NCBI RefSeq assembly: GCF_932526225.1
Contig: NC_064041.1
Location: forward strand, 11,638,813-11,702,812
Source of the DNA: Nematostella vectensis
Lineage: Eukaryota; Cnidaria; Anthozoa; Actiniaria; Edwardsiidae
Length of the DNA stretch: 64,000 bases
Reading direction: 5' to 3'
The notes below the pieces were generated by a model that was not told where the DNA came from, searched no databases, and worked only from the letters and a program-made list of their open reading frames with translations. Position numbers and translations under genes: made by a program. Positions 22,001 to 34,800 of this stretch are shown one piece after another; within the stretch, counting starts at the first letter, position 1, and each line of letters begins with the position of its first letter.

Positions 22001-24349
22001 ATCACTTTCTGGAAATAACTGCCATAATTTATATTGATAATAAATACTCCCTGCAAGCAACTGCCATTATTAATTGATAATAAATACTTCCTGCAACCAA
22101 CTACCATAAATAATATATGTAATAAATACTTTTTGCAACCAACTGCCATAATTAATATTAAAAATAAATACTTCCTGCAACCAACTGTCATTATTAATTG
22201 ATAATAAATACTTCCTGCAACCAACTACCATAAATAATATATGTAATAAATACTTTTTGCAACCAACTGCCATAATTAATATTAAAAATAAATACTTCCT
22301 GCAACCAACTGTCATTATTAATTGATAATAAATACTTCCTGCAAACAACTGCCATAATAAATATTGCTAATAAATACTGCCTGCAACAAACGGCCATTAT
22401 TAATTGATAATAAATACTTCCTGCAACCAACTGCCATAGTAATTAATATCCATAATAAATACTTCCTGCAACAAACTGCCATTATTAATTGATAATAAAT
22501 ACTTCCTGCAAACTACTGCCATTATCAATATTCGTAATAAATACTTCCTGCAAGCAACTGTTATAAGTAATATTAATATCAAATACTTCCTGCAACCAAC
22601 TATTATAAGTAATATTCATATTAAATACTTCCTGCAACCAGCTGCCATAATTAATATTAATAATAATTATACTTCCTGCAACCAGCTGCCATATTTAATA
22701 TTTAACAATAAATAGTTCCTGAAACCAACTTTCCTACACTACTACTGTTCAAACTAATCTTGTGAACTGCATTTCAGTTGCACTTGCTATCAAAAACCGT
22801 TTCAGTTGAAACGTAATTATATAAATATTCACTTTTTTAATCAATCCTGATACATAGTGATCAATTATTTACAAAAACACTTTACCTTTTCCTCATGCAT
22901 ATTCCAGGTTGCCACAAAAACACCAACTTTATGATCAGGAAAATACTTTTCCATTTCTTCACGAAGAAAGTTTTTATTGCGCATACGTGCCACCTTTGCA
23001 GGCACCCTCGGTAGTAGAGAATTCCTCGATACGCTTGAGAAACCACTCCCTGTTTCTGCCGACAAGTTAGTTTCCGAGACAAACCTGGCATCTGTTGCAT
23101 TCTGTGTTTGCGTATTCCCATGATTTAGGTCTCCTGTAGAAGTCGACCAAACTTGTGCTAGTGCTTTTTGATTTTCGTAACCAGAAAGTGTCTCGTACAA
23201 TCTTGAATCATCAAATGTTGAGTCATGGACGTATGATGAGTCACCAGTAGATGAAACTGTTCCATTGACATTTGAATATTTTGGTGAATTAATTTGTGGT
23301 TTAGTATTCTCATAGTTGTCAGCATTTTGGTACATTGGAGATGCACACTTTTCATATGTCCCTGGACCAATGCTTTCGTATTTGCCAGAGATATCTAGTG
23401 TGCTATTTCTGGGCAGACTGGGTAACGTGGCATCAGGATATCTCTTGGTAGATATCTCTTTTGCAATGTTTTCACTGATTTGTTTAAGGTCTTCATCAGT
23501 GCTAGATGACGAAAGAGTGGTATTATCATCGTCATCATCATCGTTGCCACTAACATTAGTAAAACTATCTTCTGAGGACAAAGATGAGGTCACATCTGCA
23601 AATTCTGGAATAGCCCGTACATTTTTATCAATTAAAGATTTATTAGCTTGTTGAGCGAAATCAGAGTTGTCCAATTTATTTCCATGTCCAGGATCATTGA
23701 TTTCTTCTTTCCCATTTTCATTCTTTTCCATAACTTTGATTGGCGTGCTAGTGGTCAATTGTTTTGAATTTGTAGCTACATTTATGGGAGATGAACTTCT
23801 TGCCGATTGCTGATAAGACTTAAAGTTAGAGACCAAATCTTTATCAGATTTAATTCCTTTTAACGGCTGCAAACTAATCAAATTCTTCCTTCGAATTAAA
23901 TCTGCAGCGCATTCGAGTCCTTCTAGCGAACCTATACTCCCTGTACTCGATCGTCTAGGAGACGTTAGCGGCGAAACTTTAGACGTAAACGCGAACTTAC
24001 GAATCTGTTTTTCATCTTCAGAGCCCGATGTTCTCGGTGATTCGTTTCTTGTTCGTTTTTTACCTCGAAATCTCAAAGCTGAGCTCGTTCGCTTGGAGTT
24101 TTCGTCGCTAGATTTCGGTGAATCTGGCGGATGGGGCACTAGCCCCGCGGCAAACACATCCCCACGAAAAGGGACCACATCTTCGACAGCTGCAGACGCT
24201 GGCGACAAAATCGAAAGGCTCTCCAGTCGGTGGAGAGTGTTCTCCGATGACGTCCTTCGCTCCAAAAGCTTATTATTTCTTGGACTTGTTCTGGTAGGCA
24301 TTCGAAGTTTGTGATTAAAAAACGAATAATTCCCTGATCCATTTGCCAT
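16010..24349 (-). CDS. INPP5E: Inositol polyphosphate 5-phosphatase, INPP5E type
   Basis: Removes the 5-phosphate from PtdIns(4,5)P2 and PtdIns(3,4,5)P3. The vertebrate enzyme acts in primary cilia. Exons (high to low coordinate): 24349-22886, 21970-21873, 21382-21258, 20876-20824, 20502-20436, 20361-20266, 19821-19691, 19619-19577, 17082-16967, 16727-16639, 16562-16515, 16211-16010. The sum is 2,532 nt, 843 aa. The first 470 residues, nearly all in exon 1, are Ser/Asn/Asp-rich and look disordered. The catalytic domain carries [27 protein letters not shown] (about 645-653), [12 protein letters not shown] and SDHRPV, all hallmark 5-phosphatase motifs. [11 protein letters not shown] favours INPP5E over the OCRL, SHIP or SKIP types. 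Length exceeds the human protein (about 640) because of the N-terminal region. The C-terminus ends ...AVELNY, with no CaaX prenylation box. Intron 8 hosts a 1.8-kb element. Confidence 0.93.
17291..17687. repeat. 144-bp tandem repeat, interrupted by an element
   Basis: Copies start at 17291, 17435 and 17579, an exact 144-bp period, with near identity. The third copy is cut after GCCTGCCCTCC, and the array resumes at about 19469 with ATGTATTGCCTG after the element. The period is a multiple of three and free of stops, which produces a meaningless 142-aa frame. It lies in INPP5E intron 8. Confidence 0.92.
17688..19467. mobile_element. 1.78-kb element with CCTAGGAATT subterminal palindromes
   Basis: Inserted in the 144-bp tandem array. 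The ends are CCCGTGTGAG and CTCGCACGGG (inverted, 9 of 10). About 240 bp inside each end is packed with CCTAGGAATTCCTAGGA-type palindromes (17700-17945 and 19215-19455), in both orientations. The middle (about 17950-19210) is AT-rich and has no transposase-like ORF. Compared with intact units, five bases (TGTCT) are missing at the insertion point and no target duplication is seen. I cannot assign a superfamily. Confidence 0.8.
19469..19510. repeat. Resumed 144-bp tandem repeat
   Basis: ATGTATTGCCTGTTCGCCAG and the following bases continue the array broken at 17687, proving that the intervening 1.78 kb is an insertion. Confidence 0.85.
22015..22735. repeat. Minisatellite of about 50-60 bp units in INPP5E intron 1
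   Basis: About 13 degenerate copies of AATAAATACTTCCTGCAACCA followed by ACTGCCATxATTAATAT, varying by A/T-rich indels. A two-unit block is itself duplicated (22060-22200 against 22185-22330). On the transcribed strand each unit holds a TTGCAG acceptor-like motif, but it does not copy exon 2. Confidence 0.9.
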
Positions 24350-24796
24350 GAGGCCTGCTCAGGGACCAGACAAGTTTATAAAGATGAAAAATGAGCAGCT
24401 TTTAAGAGATATAGGACTAAATAAATACTCAAAATGGCGAACTACTTCCGAAAGCAAACCCCTTCCGTTATCGAGACCGCCGCCATCTTTTTTGTTATAT
24501 TTCTATGACGACCGACACAACCAAGCTCTAAGGGGGGGTACCCTCAGATAGGCAGGATAATTTTAGAATTGATAAATAATTAAGAAAAATAGAAGAGAAT
24601 GGGTGATATTTTAAAATAGAAATAGAGAGCAAACATAAACTTATAATTTCCTTAAAAAGATGCGAAATCCAGAAAAATATTTTTTGAAGGACTTTAAAAA
24701 ACTGGAAAATGAAAATAAGTATCCTCTCCTCTCCCCTAGATTATAAAGCTTGCTCAAGTTCTCGACAGCCTCGCTTTGATTCTGTTCGATCTAAAA
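24350..24796. promoter_or_regulatory. Bidirectional promoter, INPP5E / SURF2
   Basis: The start codons of INPP5E (minus) and SURF2 (plus) are 447 bp apart, head to head. GCCGCCATCTT at about 24479 is a YY1-type motif, and the SURF2 start itself sits in AAAATGGCGGCG, the same motif in the other orientation. No TATA box is seen. Vertebrate SURF2 is also divergently transcribed from a short promoter using YY1, but with SURF1 as partner. Confidence 0.65.
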
Positions 24797-27049
<2,253 letters not shown>

Positions 27050-27458
27050 CATATTACGGAACATGGAGGCCCCATGCATAAGCCTCACAATTAGCATTAG
27101 AAACAGAAAGCGGCCGGAAATATCTCTGAGAATCCTGAGGTTTTTACTGCTATGTATTCCTGGAAATGTTAATTGATGTAGGATTTGTATATCTTTTGCC
27201 TCTGGAAGTTATAGTTGGGATGACAAAATTATAAGATTAAATTGTCTTCACTTAAAAAGAATATGATTTGAAAGAATTTGATTGTTTTAAACACGGATGG
27301 CTTTAGGAAGATAAACGCACCTCACTCGGCCGTTAAGAAAAAGGTCTTCTCCTATTAAAGAATATCTAATCCAGAAAGGAAATGAAAGAAGAAGAAAAAA
27401 GATAAAGCCATAACAGGTACTGAATTGAACCTCCTCAGACCAGATGAAACGAGAGAAA

Positions 27459-27600
27459 AAAATAGACCATACTTCCAGACATAACGCTGAAACGCCGTAG
27501 ACGGAGCGAAGCTAATAAAGCTTTACGGCTAGGCTGGAGATTTCGGCCCCAACACCGCTATCTAGCGAACTGTACAACAAAAAGGAACCTAAGGTACCCG
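27459..27600. repeat. Dispersed repeat, copy B
   Basis: Second copy of the repeat at 11123-11253, located just downstream of SURF2 and abutting the 64-bp minisatellite. It carries an extra 10-15 bp around GACGGAGCGAAGC relative to copy A. Confidence 0.75.
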
Positions 27601-28262
27601 TTTCGTTTTCTTATAATTCCAATTGTTGACGTATGAATCATTAGCGCGCATTTGCTTATTGTTTTCTCCTAATTCCAATTGTTGACGTAAGGATCATTAG
27701 CGCGCATTTGCTTATCGTTTTCTTATAATTCCAATTGTTGACATATGGGTCATTAGCGCACATTTGCTTATCGTTTTCTCCTAATTCCAATTGTTGACGT
27801 ATGGATCATTAGTGTGCATTTGCTTATCGTTTTCTCATAATTCCAATTGTTGACGTATGGATCATTAGCGCGCATTTGCTTATCGTTTTCTTATAATTCC
27901 AATTGTTGACATATGGGTCATTAGCGCACATTTGCTTATCGTTTTCTCCTAATTCCAATTGTTGACGTATGGATCATTAGTGTGCATTTGCTTATCGTTT
28001 TCTCATAATTCCAATTGTTGACGTATGAATCGTTAGCGCGCATTTGCTTATTGTTTTCTCGTGTTGTTGACGTACACAACTGACCCATACGTCAGTTGTT
28101 GACGTATGGATCATTAGCGCACATTTTCTTATTGTTTTCTCATAATTCCAGTTTTTGACGTATGGATCATTAGCGCGCATTCGCTTATTGTTTTCTCATA
28201 ATTCCAACTGTTGACGTAAGGATCATTTGTGCGCATTTGTGTTTTCATAATTCCACTTGCTG
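27601..28262. repeat. 64-bp minisatellite
   Basis: About ten copies of a unit that reads ATTCCAATTGTTGACGTATG, GATCATTAGCGCGCATTTGC and TTATCGTTTTCTCATA. Some units are arranged as a repeated four-unit block (27610-27860 against 27840-28060). Each unit carries TTGACGTA, a CRE-like half-palindrome. It lies between the convergent 3' ends of SURF2 and ASPM. Confidence 0.9.
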
Positions 28263-28823
28263 GTTAGAACACCACGCGGGCCCTCTTGCGTGCATTGCTC
28301 AGTGTTCTCCGTGCCTAGTGTATTTATTGCGTTGCAAAGCGGGAATTTGCCTTTTCGCGCGTAAAGCGACATTAATTACCGTTTTCTCATAGCTCCAAGA
28401 TTCGGATATTTCGCGGAAAATTCAATGCATGTTTCCAACATGATTATAGAAGTTGTGAGAACGCTAAGGTGATATTGTAAATATGAAATCATTAGAATAA
28501 GGGCAAATAATTTCTCACAACACAAGGCTCTGATGTGTAAAATAGGTTGTATTTAGAAACAACTTTGGTGTATTTACACTATGTACAAATGAGAACACAA
28601 TCGTTGTAACGTATGGAAATGCAAAAATGTACAACTTGAAAATGGCATTACATGATATACAGTAAAATGAAGATTCGATTTCTACTTTTTTTTCAGAACT
28701 TCAACTAATAAAAAATAAAATCTACCTAAAATCAATAGAGAAACTGTACCAACAGCCCACATGGATGCAGGAGACAGACGTAGCCATTTATCACACATAG
28801 TGACGAGGCTCGATGACGTAATT
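28263..28823. other. Spacer downstream of ASPM
   Basis: No gene or clear repeat seen. It probably contains the ASPM 3' UTR on the minus strand. Confidence 0.4.
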
Positions 28824-31800
28824 TTACTGGTCGTCAAGGTGATAGGTCCTCATCATCGATCGCACTGCGTGCAAAGGATCCTGGATCTTATTTACATACT
28901 CCTGCCACATGGCCCAATCAGATTGGCGCTTTGCCTTATAAGGGGTCTTGAATGGCGTGTGCTTGTACGGCGTGACGAGAGGTGCTTTCTTGTACGGGGT
29001 GGAGGGTGGGGGATTCTGGCAGGGGGTCGAGGGGGGTACGGCCTTGTAGGGTGTCCCATGTGTCATCTTGGACTTGACTACGCTTCGTCTTGCCTCCCGT
29101 TTGTATTTCCGCTCAACCAGGCTGCTGATACTTCGGAATTTTTCGCAGATTTTCGGTTGGTTTATGATGTCCTAGGATTAATAACAAGAAATAAGTCAGT
29201 ACATGATGGTAAAAAAAGAGGGGGCAATGGGGGTTTTCTTGTACCTGTACTATTGAATGGTCTCGTCGCCCTAACACAGTAATAAGGCAGCATGCTTTGG
29301 AGAAAAGCACATCCTTTTCGCGGAAAATCGTCATCAGCTCGACAAGTGTCGATAGCGAGTCGGGCTCTTCGTAAACCGCTCGGAAAGTGCTCGGACACTA
29401 AAATAAAACAAAGATTGAAGTGTTAATCATTTAGATGTTGTACTATAAAGATTGATTGAAATTCATAATTGCTTTTTCGTATCTATCCAGTAGTTTGGCT
29501 GGTATATGCAGGCCTTTGAATGACATGCTTCGTCACCATAGTAATATCGATTGACAGGATGTAGTTACCTTGGCGACGTTGATCAAGATGGCGAGTGCGT
29601 ATTTCACGATCTCCATCTGGGGCAGGCTACGGTTGGAGTTTCTGATGACCGTGAAGATGACGCGCAATGCATTCTCCCTGAGCAGCTGCTCACAGCATAC
29701 GTAAGATAGGCGAGTCACAACCTCTGCAATACGGACACGGATGGAGATAAGTATAAAAATGAAAGATAGGTGAGGCCAAACCTCTGCTATACGGACATAG
29801 AACGGGATAAGCACAATGAACAATGAAAGATAGGCGGTTCCGAACCTCTGCAATACAGAAAGGGGATAAGTATAATAAAAAAATAAAAGAAGGGCGAGGC
29901 ACAACTTCTGCAATACGGACACAGACGGGATAAGTATAATAAACGATATAAGATTTTCGAGCCACAACCTCTGCAATACGGACAGAGAGAGGATAAGCAT
30001 ATAACAATGAAAGCATAAACAATAAAAGATAGGCGGTTCACAACTCTGGAATAGGCAAAGTGCGTTTGGATCTTTTCTCGGGACTCGAAGAAAAGCGAGT
30101 ATTTTTCCTATACATCTACTTACCCAAGTTGACCAAAGTCTTGTAGATGGAGGAGAGATTCTTGCATGTGAGCAGATAATCCAACGCGGAACGAGTACGA
30201 TTGCAAAGCTTCATGGACTCGGTCGCAGCCTCATTGGCTGCCTCGATGCGCTTGCGCGCTTTCTTGACCTTCAGGCTGGTCACGTGACGCCGTACTTGAT
30301 AACCTCGCCAAAGAGCCTGTGGAAACAAACCAGAAATAGATAAAAACAAAACACAGACGTATTGTAGTGTGATGAGACATTTCTTCATCGTTTCAAACAT
30401 TTTTATGTCAAATTCATGATAAAAGTATAAAATGGTAATTACCTGGATTTTGAGAGCTGCGCTGTTCATGGTGGTCATTGCTTTCTTCGCAAGCCATGCC
30501 CGAGCAAGCGCCTGGATCCGAGTGGCAGCCCTGTGCTTGACATCGAGGCTACGCCGCGCAGCTTGCTGGAGTACAATGGCCGCAGAGCGCATGCGCAGAT
30601 AGCGGTGTCGAGCCAGCGCACCTCGCCACCAGAACTAGGAAAATGTGTTAGAAATATCACAATCAATTATTCATGGTATAACTACAGATAATCTGTAGAG
30701 AGACTAGATGCTAGAACAAGCAAAACTTGATTTGTTGTGGTAAAGTGGTAATTACAGCGAGGACACAGAAAGTGGACCATGGTGAACAACTTTCACCAAT
30801 CAAAATCGGCTTGAACACCGTAAACATTTTAAAGAAAAAGTTCAGCCAATGGTAAACGCCGGACGTTATTTATTTGACCTCGTACGTGTAGTCGACAGTA
30901 GCCAGACCTTTTGTCGAGCGTGGGAACACCTGGGATTGAGCGTGGGAACACCTGTACTGATTGGCTGGACTTTTTTTTTTTCAAAATGTTTACGGTGCTC
31001 AAGCCGAATCTGATTGCTTAAAGTTGTTCAGCATGGCCCGCTTTCTGTGTCCTCACTGTAAATCAATGTATCCTTTCCTTCTTTCTTTCTTACCTGTATG
31101 GCAACAACAGAAGCAATTTCCTTCCTAGCGACTGCAAGTGCTCGGGCACGCCTATAGAACCGCTGGACTCGTATCGCGGACAAGTGGTGAAATACCGCTG
31201 CGCTGAATCTCAGGAGACACTGTCGGCGCACCTCCCTCATGCGCTACAAAGAGACAAATAAAAAAAAATATCACCACGCAGCTAGAGGTAACCAGTAGAA
31301 GCAAACGGTCAGGGTATAGTAAGGTCAAATACGGCGTCAAGCAAGTAAATGTTTACCAACCTCTACTCGTTTCCTAGCAACAAATCCTCTATAAAGCGAT
31401 TGAATAATACGTGCCGCTCTATGTGACCTAGCCCCCAGGCGGGCACAGCGACCCCGGTATGCAGACTGAAGAACTACCGCTGCTCGCTTCATTGTGATGT
31501 AATCCCTGTGCTCCTTACGGCCTTGAAGCAGCGCACGCGCATGCTTTTGGAGAGTTACCGCTGCCTTGATTTGACGAACGTGTTGGCGAGATAGATAACC
31601 TCTGTAAAAACTCTGTGACAGGAAAGAAATTTTCATTTGAGCAAGCGGTTTAAAAGAAGGGTGAAGTTGCAAAATGAAAATAATGAATAAAAAAATGTTG
31701 TAAAAACAACAACAAAAAAAAACAGAAAACACTTATTACCTGAATGGTGACGGAAGCTCTTCGCAACATGTTGTACTTCAGACGACAGCTCGCGCCGTCA

Positions 31801-34800
31801 CGGTAGGCATGGTAACGGGTTTGAATGACAGCCGCCGCCTGTTTCATCACCACGAACCTCCTCCTCGCCTGATATGCCCTGACATGACTCTGCAACACTA
31901 CCGCTGACTTGCAAATCTCACTGTACTGCAGTCGCTGTTGATGACCTCTCCACGTGGACTGAAGGGTTATGGCCGCTGCGCGCGTCTCGGTGTAATTTTC
32001 CCGCGCTTTCCTCATCGCGAGTTGAGCGCGAAATCGAGTCTGGATCACACTGGTTGAGCTTTTTAACAGAGTGTACTTCCGCTGAGCTAGGTTGCCGCGG
32101 GCTCGTGCTTGCATAGTGATCACCGCTCGTCGGAGTGTCTCGTAATTCCGTCTAGCCGTCGCCCCGCGAAGGTAAGCTTGTATCTTAATCACAGCGCGTA
32201 ATTTTTGTAAGTGTTTTCTTGCGCTGTATCCCCGGTACGCAGCCTGTAGAGTGATGATGGCACCCCTTATGAAGTGGAAGTTTAGCACGTGGATCTGAGT
32301 CAACTTGTAGCCACGGTAAACCTGCTGTATTTTCACGGCCGCCGAGCTCCTCGCTTTCCTCTCTTCTACCATCTGTCTAACAATTTTGCGTGCCTTGCGC
32401 CCAATGTATAACGACTGCATCTGGATGACGCTTCTTCGGAGCTGTGAGTAATACTCTCTCTGATTTTTGCAAGCCGCATTGGCTTTGTACCTTCGCTGAA
32501 GTGTCACAGTCGCCATCTTCAGTTCCATGAACGCTTCTCTCGCTTGTTTCCCACGCACCAAAGCTTGCATGCGAACACATGCGCTCCTGTACCTCAGATA
32601 CGCCTTGCGAGCGACGCAACTTCTGTAGTATGATTGGATCAACCTAGCAGCGCGCATGCGCCGTGCGACCTTCCTCGCCACCCAAGCTCTGTACGCGGAC
32701 TGGACGACAACACTCGCTTGCCTATTTCTTACAAACTCTCCTCTCTTGATCCTCCCCAACACGTTGGCCCTGCGTCTCTGCTGCATCAAGAGAGTAGCTT
32801 GCCTGAGGCTATCATAGCGTCGCTTACACATCCAGCCTCTGACAGCGCTTTGTATCGCAATAGCCGAATACTTCACGACAAGGAACCGAACGTGATCTTT
32901 CTGCAGCTGCTGTAATGCGCGGTACGTCCGCTGTACGAATATCACTGCGCATCTGAGGCGTCGGTAAGACCGCTGCGCTTGGCACCGTCGTACGTTTCGC
33001 TGAATAACGACAACAGAATCTCTGAGCGAGGTATACTGTCTTCTCGCTGTGGAACTTCTGTATGCGGCCTGGATGAGCACGGCGGCGCGGATCCTGCGGA
33101 CGAAGCGTCGAGCGACCTGACCTCGATAATGACTCTGCATGACAATTGCCGCTAGCCTCAGTGTGCAGTAGTTCCTCGCCACCGCGCGGGCAAGAAGACA
33201 CGATCGCCAGCGAGTCTGCAGCACTAGCACAGCTGTCCGAATTTGGTTGTACGACTGCCTTGCCTTGTATCCTCGGAAAGCAGTCTGGATGGCTGTAGCG
33301 GCGTTATGTTGCCGACTGAGCAGAGATCTTGTCAAGAAGCCCCTTATCGTGGCCTGTATGGCGATGACCGCGCACCGGGTATAGCAATACGCAAATCTTT
33401 GTGTTCTGCCTGCGATAATTGCCCGGTAGCGAGTCTGTAGCATACACGTAGCCTCTCTCAGTGCTATGAAGCGCGTCCTCTGGATTTTCATACGCATCCA
33501 AGCCTGGATCTTTACCACGCATGCGCGTGATTTCACAAAGCTCACCCTCGCGCGGTGCATCTTGTAGGAGGACTGTATCGCGCGCGCTGCACGGTGCCTC
33601 CTCGCGAGATCACGTGCTTGGGTACCCCGGATGTACGCCTGGATGGTAATCACAGCTGCTCTCGCGCGATGATACTCCGCACGTTCTCGCCTGCCATGGT
33701 TGAGAGCTCGGTATCTCTTTTGAAGGATGAGGGTAGCGGTCTTCATCTCCAAGAATCGTTTGCGAGCGAGCAATGCACGTACTGCAGACTGTATGACAAT
33801 GCATGCCCCTCTCTGAATGTGGAACATCAGGTAGACCAACTTTCCTTCTTCTTTGGCTCGGAACCTCTTTTGAATCCCAATAGCTGCTTCTCGCAGCGCT
33901 TGGTATCGCTTTACGGCTAGGTTACGACGTACAAGAGCTTGCATGAGCACGATACTGGTTACACAGCGGCTGTATTCCTTCCTGGCGGTATACCCACGGT
34001 AACATGCCTGGATTCTCACGGCAGCTCGTAGACACTTCACCTCCTTCCGTGCAACCATACCGCGAAGAAATGCCTGGACTGTCAACACAGCTTTCCTGGT
34101 CACCATGTATCTCTCCGCTTCTCGCCGGCCCTTAACAAGGGCTCTGTATTGGCTCTGGAAAACATGGGTAGCGCGTCTTAAACTGTAGTATTGCCGTCTT
34201 TGGGTGAACCCTCGGTAAATCGCCTGGATACGTACTGCAGACGCGTTCATTACTCGGACCTCGTCCCGCACTTTTGCGCCTCTGTAGAATGCCTGTATGG
34301 TGATCACGGCTGCACGAATTTGCGCGTACTCCTCGCGCGCTGCTCTACCTGCCAAGTACGCCCGGTAACGCGGCTGTATCACGCGCGCGGCTTTCTTCAG
34401 CTTAGTATAATTTGCTCTCTGGATGTATCCTCGGAATAGTGCTTGAATGAGGACAGAAGCGTTAGCTTGATGGCGTAACTCTTTTCTCACCCGTTCTCCT
34501 CTGAACGTTGCTTGCATTGTTATCACTGCTTCCCGTGTGTTCCTGTACTCTTTAGTCGCTAGTCGTCCTAAGACAACAGCCCTGTATCGGCGCTGGATGG
34601 CCGTAGTGGCGTGCTTCATCTTCATGTAGTCCTTCTTTCTCATGTACCCGCGCACGGCAGTTTGTATTATAACAGCCGCGTGACGCTGCTGGGCGATCTC
34701 CTTCCTTGCAAGGTATCCCCGAATGGCTGCTTGGAGTGTTATGATGGCACCTCGAGTCAGGTGGTAGAGGCAGTGCACGAGTCTTCCGTGTAGAACTGCG

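Noticed and set aside
21844-22582. Minus-strand ORFs rich in VGCRKYLL repeats
   Set aside because: The frames come from the INPP5E intron-1 minisatellite. Only 21873-21970 is a true exon.
28761-29282. 173-aa plus-strand ORF
   Set aside because: It is antisense to the last two ASPM exons, which have clear splice sites and protein similarity on the minus strand.
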